NCBI GenBank assembly: GCA_030248215.1 | Contig: JASANG010001999.1 | Location: 1-64,000 of the forward strand | Length of the DNA: 64,000 bases | Origin: Enoplolaimus lenunculus | Taxonomy: Eukaryota; Nematoda; Enoplea; Enoplida; Thoracostomopsidae | Direction: 5' to 3' | Shown here: piece after piece, positions 12,952 to 24,727 of the stretch | Numbering within the stretch: position 1 is the stretch's first letter | How the letters are laid out: every line of letters starts with the position of its first letter | Program-made: the position numbers and the translations under genes | The notes under the pieces: model-generated | Told to the model about the DNA's origin: nothing | Database searches by the model: none | The model's input: only the letters and a program-made list of their open reading frames with translations

Positions 12952-13060
12952 CTAGAGTATGCAATTGGGTACATTCTGTGTACGAAACGATGCACCCAGC
13001 GCACGTTGCGTTTTTGGCCGACCCCTCCACATTATTAAGGGTATAAGTTGCGCTAATTTA
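12952..13060. repeat. Fragment of CAAGAGTATGCAACT family
   Basis: CTAGAGTATGCAATTGGGTA then GCGTTTTTGGCCGACCCC matches the ends of the element at 30890-31165. No opposite end was located. Confidence 0.45.
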
Positions 13061-13676
13061 AATTTGATGTCAAGTTGCTCCAATTTTATTCTTCAAGCCT
13101 ATGTTTACTGTGTGGTTCATGTGGCGACTACTCCCTAATCGGTGGGTGAGGGGTCGAGCAGAAAGAAAACGCGCGCTGGTGCGACAAATTGTCGTACCGG
13201 CAGTGACATTTCGGATTAACAGTTGAGTTGACGACGTGTATGGTGACGAGTTGTCTTGGTGCCGCCATTATCAACTTTTGGTGACTAACGGAAGGCCGGC
13301 AACAATACTATGCTAAGCCTGAAACTAACTTCAGCTTTGCAATAAGAGATGCTGCGAGAAAACAAAGTATCTGGTGATTTGGAATTTAAGAGATTCGGTT
13401 GATTTTTAACCAAGCAGTATTAAACTAAATTTCTCTATTATAGTTTTAGCTAAGCTTAATGAACTATTAGATACTCATAATTTTTGGGCAGCATTTGTTA
13501 CTTAAATCAAAAATTAGTTTACTTACACTCACGTTAAACTAAAAAATATGTTAAAGTAAAACGTAAAATTCTAGTTTAGTAAAGTCTGTACAGCCATTTA
13601 ACTTTTATTTAACTAATATTCAATTTTATTTAAGCTATAATATAAATATAAGTTTTTAGACAGTGTCACGACTTTT

Positions 13677-14050
13677 TGGTCCCCCAACAACTCTGTCGCC
13701 GGGCAACTTGTAATCCGAAATTCCATCGACTAGACAATTCGTCAACCATCAGTATGATTAAGTTTAGGCTTACTCTGCAAAAAATGGTGAGTCAAATTGA
13801 TTCTCTCCGAAATAGGCTCTACGGGACGACTCAAACTGAGTCAAATTCGACCATTGAGTCGAATTTGACTCTGTCAAAGTCGAATTTGACTCAGTTCCTG
13901 CAGTCTCGTAGAGCCTATTTCGGAGACGGTCGATTTCACTCACCATTTTTTGCAATGTAGGTTTACAACTACGCTTATAATGATGCATTTATGTATTCAT
14001 AATCTTCAGGGAGCTGTTGGACAACAAGTTGTCGGGCGACGAATTGTCAA
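13677..14050. mobile_element. GACAACTTGTCG element, copy 2, split by a foldback insertion
   Basis: Left part CAACAACTCTGTCGCCGGGC, TAATCCGAAATTCCATCGAC and a short TTAAGTTTAGGCTTAC core. The right part, GGACAACAAGTTGTCGGGCG, resumes after the foldback element at 13776-13954. Same family as 6565-6762 in opposite orientation. Confidence 0.6.
13776..13954. mobile_element. Foldback element (GAGTCAAATTGACTC family), copy 2
   Basis: Two arms of about 75 bp, beginning TGCAAAAAATGGTGAGTCAA and ending CACTCACCATTTTTTGCA, are inverted copies. They meet around repeated GAGTCGAATTTGACTC palindromes. It lies inside the GACAACTTGTCG element. Confidence 0.75.
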
Positions 14051-14518
14051 TAGATATCCAAGCCACAACTAATCCGTGTATATACAATTTAAACCAAATG
14101 TTGGTAAGTACTAATTTTTTGTTCAATACTTATCATGTGATTCACGTGGATCTGGTATAACGCAATTATGATGGTGGTTCAATTGATGTTAAAACATCAC
14201 AGGTCGGCGGTGCAAAAGTTCGATTTCCTACAGGTTTATTCACGTCCCCAATGGCACAGCGCTGCTATGTTTGGTCCGTTGCCGCCAACGCGACGGCGGA
14301 TCAAAGGATCTGATTGCCTCACAACAAGACTAATGTACTGGCTACGTCTTCGCTTCGCTTGCTAGTTTTATTTCCAATTTTACCTCTGTTGTGACTGTTG
14401 CTACATGATTTTATACTATCATCCATTACAGCTGGGCTTTAAAATCAGTTAGTGCAACATTTTATAAAATGACCAAACAAATCGTGCGTACCTATTAAAC
14501 ATTTCATTTAGTTCCTTT

Positions 14519-14678
14519 GGCTCATGTACAGAACAGGGCCGGAACAGTAGTATAAGCATATTCCTAAGCGTAAGCCTAAGCCTGAGCCTAAGCATAAACA
14601 AAAAAATTAACTTAAAGCTTAAACTAACTCTATTATAGCCCCTCCGGAAAACGATCCAGCGCTGTTCTATACATGGAC
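14519..14678. mobile_element. Telomere-core TIR element (family A)
   Basis: Left CTCATGTACAGAACAGGGC, right GCGCTGTTCTATACATGG; core of CCTAAGCGTAAGCCTAAGCC type. Confidence 0.8.
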
Positions 14679-14893
14679 CGTTCCTTTTAAAATTATCAGA
14701 ACCAAAATATTTTGAAAGAATAGTTTAACAAAATTTATATCCGCAGGACCATTGAACCAATATGCACGTCCACCGCGCCATCTTATTAAGGTGGTTGTTT
14801 GTAAACATTTAATTACGTCGCATGGCTGTGTAAACGTTTGTGATTATAGCGAATATATACACCACCATTGCCAAAGTCATAATCATCCAGGCC

Positions 14894-15078
14894 CGAGTTA
14901 CTTTTAAGGGGCGTCCAGGTTTCTGGTGGGTCTATAAAAGAGTAGGTTCAGATCCTAGATTACATTTTTGCTTAGGCTTAGGCTTAGGCTTAGGAAGTCA
15001 TTTTTGCAACGCTTAAGCTTAGGCTTAAGCTTAGGAATACGCTTAATCTACTGTTACGCCTCTTGAACTAACATTGGC
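14894..15078. mobile_element. Telomere-core TIR element (family B)
   Basis: Left GAGTTACTTTTAAGGGGCG, right GTTACGCCTCTTGAACTAAC. The core holds an exact GGCTTAGGCTTAGGCTTAGG run and AACGCTTAAGCTTAGG. Its ends are unlike family A. Confidence 0.75.
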
Positions 15079-15881
15079 GACCATCCCTGTAAAGGAGAAT
15101 GATTTCGCCATTATCTCCGCCGGACCACGTCCAGAATACCGTCTCTAGATCCAATTTCGCTCTTCATATACTTGAATCGCTTGTCATACGCAATTTGAAC
15201 TCCAAATTAAATATGCAGAGCAATACACAACCAAAAACAAAAGATCTATAAACGTTGTTTACTGACACATATTAATACAATCATTGCCTAATGTCATCGT
15301 GTATTAGGTGCATAAAAGCTTTTTGATCCTAGTCTATATTTAGTTTCACTTGATAGTGTTTAATTTACATTGCCCTGGCTGTAAATAGACGCTTTATCGT
15401 ATTTTTTCAAAATCATACAATGAAAACTTATTTTAACGCGGTCCTGCCCACGATTTATGTGCTAGTTATGCAATAAACTGTTAATTTTAACAGATACTAA
15501 TTTTACCTTCAAGTTTGATATTCGTTTGGCTTCTCAAACGATCCTATTCCTGGTTAAAGATTAAATATTGGATTTCAATTAACCAGTGCATTAATAATTT
15601 CTGTTATGGAATTTCACAAATTTTGTCTTAAAGCTTAATATTCGTTTGGTTTCTCAACCCCTTAGATCATCATAGTTCTTGAGCCCCCTAACGGTGGCTT
15701 TAAGGTGTTGCCGAATCATAACAACGCCTTCAATATGGACACAGAATAAAATACTCGACAAACAAGAAAGTTTTAGTGAAAAATATAAGTTCCATTCTTA
15801 AAACAATTTCAGGTAACTAATAAAACCAGTTAGATTACGAGAAGCGAACGCTTATGATGATGAAAAACTAAAACATTTTCG

Positions 15882-15948
15882 ACGTTTTTTTCGTATGAAA
15901 TACTTTTAGCTTGTTGGCGACAAGCTATTTCATACGAAAAAAAACGTT
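15882..15948. repeat. Hairpin-forming inverted repeat
   Basis: CGTATGAAATA with a preceding T run, and TATTTCATACG with a following A run, form a 20-22 bp stem around a 20-base loop. No other copy noticed. Confidence 0.6.
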
Positions 15949-16864
15949 TTGACCGGATATATCTCTGAAATCCGGACTGTTTCCGGTTTTTCGTGCAATT
16001 TTTTTTGCAAGTTTATTATTGTTTTTGTTGTGTTTGTCACTGCTTTTTTTCTTTTACTTACTATTTTGTTTCAATTATTTTTGAATTCGTTTATTTGTTT
16101 TAACTTTTGCGATGTTTAATTCTTCTCTCTCGTTTATTTGTGTTTCATTTTCGTTTGAGTATTTTGCCATTAAGCTGTACTAGTTGAAGTGCTACTCGCT
16201 CGCTCTGTAGCGTTCCGATGCTTCGATTGCTTAAAAGCTTTTTAGTCGTTTGTCTCGAAATCGAGTTTGATGAGAAATACATTTTTTCCGAGTAACCGTT
16301 TTTGTGAATTATAGCTCAATTTCTGTTGTTCGAATAATATTAATACACACGTCACAAGTCACACTGAAGTTTTAAAATTTAGCCAATTTTTCATTCAGAT
16401 AAATGCTTTGCAAGTAAAATCGCTTTATGAGATGGCAAATGTATGGGTCGATGAATTTTTTGCACCGTCAACAACCAACGGTTTCAGAGAACAAATTATA
16501 ATGAAAGCTTTAACGAAATTTTTCTTTTTCTAAATTTCGGCCCCAATAAATAATTTCATTATGTTTCACAGTTTGCAACATAAAACACTTATAATCCCAC
16601 GTCTTTCATGACAAATTATTTGCGAAAACTAGGTTAGTTTTCAACTAATTTAATAATATTCGCGTATGACAAATCAATTTTAGTTCTCAGGGTTTTCTAT
16701 GCCAACGAAAACCGCGTATTAATCATGAACATTTGTGCCCGCCAGCATATCCAGATACCCGGCTTGCACGTACAACTGAGACTTTTGATCGAAAACGTAT
16801 ATCATGGGGTGTGATAGTGTTGATACCCTTAAGCAATATTTTTACCGTAGGTGCAATAGCCCCA
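15949..16864. other. Non-coding stretch
   Basis: T-rich tract with TTTGTTTTT runs around 15990-16170. No gene or repeat recognised. Confidence 0.55.
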
Positions 16865-17196
16865 CTTGCGGACTGTTATTTATTTTTAACCCGCCCTCCG
16901 CCGCCTTTTGTTTGTTGGACCAAACACCCATCTCTTATGTCATTCTATCTTGGGCAGGACTGATTTTCCGCAGCATTATTGTCGGTTGCCATGTCCGTTA
17001 ATTATTTTATGGATTATGCGGGCTGTTATTTGGTCGTGGAGTCATTTATGCACTACACTTAATTTATTTACTCTAATTACAGTTTAGGGACTCTATCCGC
17101 TTGCGGACTCTTATTATGGACACGGACTCCTATTGATTGGCACTCAAAATGGAGACCTCCACTCTTATTACCCCTCTCATATTCGGGTCACTACAG
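16865..17196. mobile_element. TA-flanked TIR element (CTGTAGTGACCC family), copy 4, left end missing
   Basis: The right end ATTCGGGTCACTACAG plus TA is intact. Internal blocks GACTGTTATTTATTTTTAAC and AGTCATTTATGCACTAC match other copies. No left terminus is recognisable near 16800. Confidence 0.65.
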
Positions 17197-17791
17197 TACA
17201 TGGTAAGGGACATGCCGATGTATTCTGTTCTGAAGTTTGTGAAAAAGTAGAAAAATGGCCCTATTCGCTTACAGATTTCCCTGTCCAATATGCTCGCTTT
17301 GCCAAAACACTTTTACGATGTTTTCTCCATTGGTAAACGAAACGAACTCGTGGCTTCGCCTTTGGAAGCAATTCCCTGTTTACTTTGTATTTTGCATAAC
17401 TTGAATGTTTTAGCGGATTAAAAACGCTCGCTCTGCCAAGGAGTTTAGCCTTGGGCTTTAGTTCGCCAGGGCGTGACCTCATCTGATACATTTTTGACCT
17501 CTTGTAAGTATATACAGATAACTATTCTGTATAGACTGTTTAAAATGCTTTTTACTTGTCTCTCAAAAATTTGATGAGAAATATCCCCCTTTTGGGGGCT
17601 AAGTCGTGAGCAAAATGGCAAATTACCGCGCTATAAATCCGGTATCCAGTCGAAAATAGGATGAACGGTCAAGAGACGACCTCGTCGAAAATTAGGTCAT
17701 GTAAGCATGGGAGAGATGTTTGTCCTGGTGCGTATGCAATTCATGCAATGCACAGTGTAATTGTATAGTATGCTTGCCGATAGCATACGGT

Positions 17792-17975
17792 CAGTGCCGG
17801 ACCAGGCAGCGATGGGGGTTTCCCCTAAATTCCAGAGTGGGGGCCCCGAACTCGCGAGCGAGAAGCCAGACGCATTTTAAAACGTAAGCGGTTTTTGTTT
17901 CAATCGGTTAGGATGTGGCGCCCCTTTAGGGGTGGGTCTTCAAATGCGGCTATAGGAATGGCTGCGCCGGCCCTG
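17792..17975. mobile_element. hAT-like element with perfect 8-bp target duplication
   Basis: Starts CAGTGCCGGACCAGGCAG, ends CTGCGCCGGCCCTG. CATACGGT flanks it on both sides (17784-17791 and 17976-17983), the signature of hAT insertion. It is 184 bp, non-coding and probably young. Confidence 0.85.
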
Positions 17976-18017
17976 CATACGGTCAATATATAGTTGTCCT
18001 TAGAAGCAGTTGGGCAG

Positions 18018-18095
18018 GCGCCCTACGTGGCGCAGTGGTAACAGCGTCTGCCTGGCACGCACAGGCTCGTTAGTTCGAAACCACCTGTAACCGGA
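18018..18095 (+). repeat. tRNA-like sequence, probable SINE head
   Basis: The sequence has an A-box-like TGGCGCAGTGG and a B-box AGTTCGAAACC about 32 bases apart. Between them TCTGC-CTGGCAC-GCACA can form an anticodon arm with one mismatch and a GGC (Ala) anticodon. The 3' side does not rebuild a seven-base acceptor stem with GCCCTAC, so it is not an intact tRNA gene; a SINE head or tRNA pseudogene fits better. Confidence 0.5.
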
Positions 18096-21000
18096 TTTTC
18101 CATCTGCATTGTAGATAGGTGTGAAGTCCCGGTACCTACCAACCAAGACTGACATCTTCCTTTTATACGTCCCCTAGTATACCCTCCCTGGCTGCAACGC
18201 TTAACTGTTATATTGCTTTCGAAGAATATTGTTTATATGAAATATATCGTAGTAGCTACGCATCCAAAGTATTCTGAGCAACTCCGACTTCTCGAGCGTA
18301 TAAAGATATATAACGAATAACGTTTAAAATAAACAGTTCGATAGTGTTATGCATTTTCAAGCTCGCACTGTTTTTATTGTTTTAATAGCAATTTCAGCCA
18401 AGTTTTATACTTCAAAATAATAACGATTAATACTTTTCTTGTTACTTTATTACTTCATAAAAAAGCCTAAAATTCCGATATAATGACTGTAACGTCGCGC
18501 ACTATGGCAAGAAATCAGATGACTTTGCGAATTCCACTCCTGTCATCTTTTTTCTGGCACACCTGTAATCAACTCTGGGAGCGAATTAGTCATTTCTGGT
18601 TATTTCTGAGTTAATAACAGGAAAGACATTAACTCGCATTGAGCTAATTTTCATTCCGGGTGAGATGACTAATTAACTCAGAATGAGTGTAATCAATTCA
18701 GAAGTATAGGTTCTGAAAGACCTTATTGAGATCTCAGGCTTCTGTGTAGATTCAACTTTAATCTGAGTTAAAATCAATTCACTTCAATTTACATTGTCAC
18801 TGAGTTCCAATAGGTATTAGATTCTCGGTGTTCAAAATACCTTTACATTGGTTCGTGCGAGTCGAAGTTTGTAGCCACAAATTGTCAAACGCTTTTAAAC
18901 ATTTTGCGCGAGAACACATTAAACTTAAATTAAAAAAAGCTGTGATCTTACGTTATACAGCCATACATGCAAACCAATTTGACGTACAACAAATAAAATA
19001 GGAATATAAAAGTTTTGCAGAATTGCAAAATTTGTTGCAGTGGTTTGGAGGACAGTATAGCATACCGCAGACAAGGGCAATATAGAATGGTAGGGATAGT
19101 TTTATATATCTTCACACGAAATTTCTATTGACTCTAAATAAAGTATACATATACTTTTAATAGGATTTACAACAATCAAATCATTAATTTTAGTGGTCAA
19201 AAACAGTAATTCCAGGATGGTATTCCCTTTTGGATTGATATACTGGCTACCGCCCTATCGCTAGAGTAGAATGTTTACGCAGCAACTCATGATTGCAAAT
19301 GCAAGAAGTTGCACAGTCGTAAAACATTGTGTACGTCGTTGCGTGTGAAATTGCAAATGCTTTTAAATTAAGATGTCACATATATATATGTTCTCATGTT
19401 TCGTTGTTATTTTCAACGCCGTAACAAAATAATCGACAGATTTTGAGACAGCAAACGTAATAAGACACGGGGTTCCAGAGCGGCCGCGCCCGCAATCCAA
19501 ATTTTTTTAACCCCCGTTTTAGTAAATAATCGTTAGCGAAGTGCCAATTTTATGTAAAAACGCCAATATTTTAGCCATATTTCGATTACCGGTGCCAACC
19601 AATAAAACCTTCCAGGGGGCGCCGTGTTGGTTTGAGATAAATGATTTGCATTTTATTACACCGCGGTTTGCATTCTTCGTAGTGCAAGTTTTTTTTGTAG
19701 TTTTATCCATTCCTATGGCGGTGTGTGTGTCTGCAATCGTTTAGTCTTCTCAGTCGTGGAAGCGCGCAGAACGAAACAACGTTTTGGTACCTATTGCGAA
19801 GGTCAAAAATATTTGTTTTGTTTGCGTGATAATTTTATTCAAAATGCAATTTGTTCGAACGTTTTTAATGCGTTCCGTTTTGAGTTGGGACAGCCCTAAT
19901 GTGTACAATGTTCATGAAATTAGTTCATTTTGTGATTTACAAAATTTTATAGTACTAAAATAGAAAAGATAATACATTTGCTTATTGTTTAAATGTTTAA
20001 CAAAAAATGTGACAAATATTTTAAGCTGTCATCGTTACGTTTAGCGTTTATGCTTAGCACACCCAATATAGAATGCTCCACTAAACTGCAAGCTACAGTT
20101 AAAAAGTTTCAGCAGACACAATACTGAAGTTAAAATAGCTTACAGTGTCTATTACTTTCTCCAAATTTACCCAGTGTACGCATGATATTGCGGAAATTGC
20201 AAAACGGCACATTTGTAGTTTCCCCTATACTGCGTAAATGTGACGGGAAACTGTTTCAGTTGTGACGTAAAAGAGCAATTTTCTTGCAGAATAGTAACCC
20301 GTTAGAGTTATATACTAAACTCTAAACTGCGGTTCCCCGGTATGTCCTAAGTTTACCCAAATTCCCCCGAATTATTCCATAAAACAACAGCACCCCGAAG
20401 GGCACAACTGTAACTTAAAACGCAAAGTATCATCGTAAAGACACCGAAATCATAATCCTTTCAGGTCTTGGCTACACAATTGTTGTCCTGACATAATTTG
20501 CATACCACAAGTGAGTGTCCGCAAGCCTATGCAAACCAGGTCCGGGCACACTTGAACCTGTATAACAACAAACAACAACATGCCCGAGACACCCATAAGA
20601 TGCTAGCATAGCCTAGCTATGCCATAAGATACGGCCATAATTCATATACAATATTATTTAACGGCCAGGCAAGGCCCAAGGTAAGTTTGCATTGCAGACA
20701 CAGCCGCCATAACACAGGTTTATACCGTTGACGCTTTCTATCTACGTCTAAGCCAAACTTAAGTTCTAAGAGAGACTAGGTGGAGTTAGGGGCTCACTTA
20801 AGGTGTGGTTTTTGGGTTTGATACCGGATTATATTTTCGTTTTTAGTTTAAAATATGATTTGAGAGTGGCACAGCCACCTACACGCTCCTCTGCGCTAAA
20901 AATTACTGAAATAGTCGAACTATTTTGGCGCTTTTAATTAGAGACCGCTATATTGCGGAGCGTTTGAGGGTCGGCAGCCCCTAATCCTGCTTAGCATTCT

Positions 21001-22051
21001 TTCATATAGTAGGGGTTCCCACAACTGGTTTTAAGAATGTGAAACATAGTTGAAGGGATATCCATTCCACTGAAATTAACTTACTTCGTGTGGTTCCTCG
21101 GAATTATTTCCTAAACCAAAAGCATGAAAGCCGTGGAAAATATATTATTTCGGAAAAGCAGACTAACTAAACAAAACAACGAAATTTTTTGTTACAATTT
21201 TAAACCCTGCAATAAGGGCTGCCGCGTGTCCTGTCCTATTTTTGAAGTCAGAAAATTTTCCATAACCAGACTGTTATTAAACTTTATTAAAACCTGGTAA
21301 ACTTTCCAACCTTACAATTTATTTATTTGCTTTTCACACGCTTCGCTCCCGAGGTTACTTCAGTTAATATAGCTAGCTTTCGAGGTAAGTTTTGGTAAAT
21401 ACGTCATCAGTAGCTGAAAACCCGTATTTTCCAAAACAGGTTTAAAGACAAACTGTAACCAGTTTTATGGTTTGCTATTTGCATTCAAACTGCGCAAAGC
21501 TGCGGTCATAACAATTTGAATTCGGCTTGAAAGGTATAGAAGTTGTTTGACGTGGGGGGCACAAACTGAAAGATTTTAAGCAGCAACTGCTCAGTTAGCG
21601 TTTCCATGTGTATATCATATGGTGGCTAATTCGAATACGAACCCATACTCGCCTGTGGGCACCAGATGTCGGGAAAAGTGCGTCAGATGAATAACTATTA
21701 ACTTGTTGGCTTCCCAAATGTTGGTGCCGTGTTATTACAGAGTTATAGTCTGAATAACGGGACGTATACAGTGAGGGATTGAGGATGTATCCCCGCATCA
21801 AAATTTCTAGAGAAATGCACGCCGAGGGAACATGGGGTTGGCTGTCGTCATCCGTAGAATAATATAGGGGTGTCGTTGACACTCCTAAAAATTTACCGAA
21901 ACTAAAATTTCCGTGTTACAATTATTTAACACAAAACAAGTGAACTGACTTCTTGCTCTGTAAACTACTCAGATTGAATTTTAACTTTTGAATGCGAAAA
22001 ATAGAATTGCGTATCGAATGTGATGACTGCTCTTATTGTTTTGGAGTTAAT
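18096..22051. other. Non-coding stretch
   Basis: Apart from a block with recurring ATTAACTCAGAATGAG-like motifs at 18540-18800, probably an old repeat, I see no gene, splice-compatible exon series or complete element. Confidence 0.5.
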
Positions 22052-22180
22052 AGCTGCCACGCTGCCGTCTGACACCTCTAAACAAATGTGGTTCCCACCT
22101 TCATGGAGAGACATGCCAGAAATACGTAGAAATGTTTATCCCCGATTCGCACCCATTTCTCCGCATCTAAAAACCCTGGT
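22052..22180 (+). other. Possible isolated exon or element end
   Basis: This frame reads MWFPPSWRDMPEIRRNVYPR then FAPISPHLKTL and is followed by gtatgt, with ttaatag ahead of it. It looks protein-like, but its phase (0) does not fit EPS8 exon 1. The reverse strand begins CAGGGTTTTTAG, the type of start seen in local hAT-like elements. Confidence 0.22.
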
Positions 22181-22699
22181 ATGTCTTAATAAATTGGTCT
22201 ATTGGGAGGCGTAGGTATTTTAAGAGGTTAAAAGTTTTCTAGCTCGCCGCGTTCGCTGTCACAAAATGTTCGCATGATGTCATACAGTCTTGAAATAGAA
22301 TCCTGACTACTCAACTGTCCGAGTAAATTTCCGTTTATTAATATTAATATATATTTGACTTTATTCATTGCTTTGGCTACAATTTGATTACATTATTTCA
22401 GTTAGCGGTTTGTCAGCTTAATAAACGATTAAACAACGACAATAAAAGAATTCTTAGTATATATTTTTTAGTTTTATTGTTACTGTTGAATTTTGACTGT
22501 TATGCCTGGAGTGCCGAATTCGTCATCGTTTGCGCCCATTAGCGGAAAAATAAACGGGTAAGAAGAGTTATTGGCAGTTGTACACTTCCCGCCACTGTCC
22601 TTAGCTTAGTGGGTGATTCAGAAATTTTTGACACTGCGCAGGCTGGCATAAAGTTATACCACACCAAGTTTTACTGTATGCTATATATGTATTTGCTAA

Positions 22700-22795
22700 A
22701 TTTTACAAGGGAAAAACGGACGACGGGTCTTTTATCACAAAATTGACGACGGGAGGGCGTGCGCTTCCGCCCTCTGGATCTGCTAGTGGCCACGA
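22700..22795. repeat. hAT-like element end
   Basis: CCCTCTGGATCTGCTAGTGG resembles the common hAT terminus complementary to CAGTGGCGGATCCAG. The left end is not defined. Confidence 0.35.
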
Positions 22796-23861
22796 ATACG
22801 CCGGACCCAAATCTGAGACTCAGCCTTAATAATTGTGCCAAAATCTAAAAATGTTAAAAATTGTATAAGAAAGCGTACAAGATACCAAATATTTTTCAAT
22901 TCCGCAAAACGGGACCGCCAAGCTCCTAGAAACATTTGCGCCCCCAGAGATTTTTATAGGCCAAGCCAGGGCGATTTGTGCCCAAAAACTATAATTTGCC
23001 CACAAAAAGGTTTTATGCCCAACATAAGCAACAGCCGTTCTAGAATACAACATCTCTGGAAAACAAGTATCAGATCTAAATTCTGATTAGTTCTGATTTA
23101 TACTAACTTTCTTCAACGAAGAAAGGTCAACAAATTGTCTCGATTCGCTCGAATTTCTTGCATGTATATCAAAAGCTAACCAGGATTGCAACCGGATATT
23201 AACCGAAACTGGATGTTTAAACATAGCATCTACAATTTTGCACTAAGTTGAGTTATTTTAGTCGAAAATTAACTTTCTTAAATTTGAAGGAAACAGACGA
23301 AACGATTGCAAATTTGTTGAAACCTTATGCGTTAATTTAAGCTTTTTGTAAACTAATCAATGTTTCAAATGCAAGGTTGCTTGTTCAGGCAACGCAATGA
23401 CACGCTATGGTAACTGAAACAGGTAAATTGCCTTGTAACTTTCGAAGCAGAGAATAGTGAGGTTTGAAATTCGACACATTTATTGCTTTCGATTTTCTCT
23501 GCTACTGTACAAGTTTTGAGATCTGTAATTGCACCAGTTCGTTAGTTTGAAAACCTATTACTAACTGGTAATTGGCGCTATATGCATTTGAGAATATGGG
23601 CCAAGAAAAAAGTTACACAATTTCACTTTGAGTGCGATTTATCATAAGTTCACCTTAACCAGTACGCTTGACTAGCGTTTTTGTCAGCAATTGCAGACAC
23701 CAGCAACAAGCAGAACGTTCAAACGGCACGTTTTATAGCACAACAGATCATGGCTTGAATACAAATGGCAGAAGTACTGAACGCGGGCTGCGTCGAGTAC
23801 TTCTTTCATCGAAAACAATTTTTGATAAAAGTGAGAAAAATTCTATGATGTTAGCGTCATC

Positions 23862-24107
23862 GGCCCATGTATTGAACAGAGGCGGATCGTTTTCCAGATG
23901 GGCTCTAAACAGAGTCAGTTTAAGCTTTAGACTAAATTTTTTGCCTAGCCTTAGGGTTAGGCTTAGACTTAGTCATAGGCTTAGGAATAGGCTCATCTTT
24001 ACGCTTAGGCTTAGGCTTAGGCTTAGGCTTATGCTTAGGCTTAGGCTTAGGTTTAGGCTTAGGAATATGCTTATAGTACAGTATCGGCCCTGTTCTATAC
24101 ATGGGCC
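23862..24107. mobile_element. Telomere-core TIR element (family A), longest core
   Basis: Left GCCCATGTATTGAACAGAGG, right GGCCCTGTTCTATACATGGG. The core from about 23945 to 24070 is almost continuous GGCTTA units, many exact TTAGGC, with a few GGCTTATGCTTA variants. It opens a long spurious Arg/Leu frame on one strand and Lys/Pro frame on the other. It ends about 550 bp before EPS8. Confidence 0.85.
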
Positions 24108-24658
24108 GCTTCATCAATGCTGCTTCGTAACTAGAACAGTACACAACGGAAGGGTTAATACGGATATGTCTCATTCGCAAACTTCTGAAGAGACAAGAAA
24201 ATGCACTATTCGCAGCCGTTAGAAGTGCTTGGACTTTAGAGGTCGGAAATGTGTCCTATACATGAGCGTCCGTATACCGTCTGAACTGACGTCATGGTTA
24301 CGCTCGCGTTCGCAGCTAGAGTGTGTCCGGATATCCGTTTCAGGACCGCTTAACATTGACCATGCGTCAAATTTGCTAATAACTTTCTGGGACATGTTTT
24401 TCTTGGAATTTCTTTAGGTATTATTTTCACGAAGATTTGAATGCGGATAACATTTTGTCGAAAGGTTTTCAATCGCAGCCAGGGTATCTGAACACCTTGC
24501 CAAACCTGTAAGATGCCTTGCTTTTGCGATACGACAAATAGTTTCAAAACCATTTCAACAAAATACTTTGCCGTTTCTAATGTATGAGGTATTTTACATG
24601 TTGTGTCTGTTTCTAAACTGCCTGCATAATCTTAACTCGATGCTTAATTTTGTTTCAG
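24108..24658. promoter_or_regulatory. Region just upstream of EPS8 (weak)
   Basis: The 550 bases between the telomere-core element and the EPS8 acceptor contain no recognised promoter motif. If EPS8 mRNA is trans-spliced, the promoter may lie here or further left; if not, a 5' UTR exon is unlocated. Confidence 0.2.
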
Positions 24659-24660
24659 AT

Positions 24661-24727
24661 ATGAACAACAATCCTCCTGTTTATTGGGTCGAACATCTCG
24701 CAACAATGGCTATTGGAAAAGAAAGTG
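24661..24727 (+). CDS. EPS8: EPS8 exon 1 (start codon, PTB strand 1)
   Basis: The exon follows a strong TTTCAG acceptor ending at 24658, with only AT between acceptor and ATG. It encodes MNNNPPVYWVEHLATMAIGK and ends in phase 1 before gtaagt. The VEHLAT motif matches the start of the EPS8 PTB domain (VEHLTT in vertebrates). Two bases of leader after an acceptor fits a spliced-leader addition site, but an upstream cis-spliced 5' UTR exon is equally possible. Confidence 0.85.

Noticed and set aside
23668-24222. 184-codon open frame (Arg/Leu-rich) on + and Lys/Pro-rich frame on -
   Set aside because: It is produced by the telomere-like hexamer core of a TIR element; a 6-bp repeat keeps frames open on both strands.
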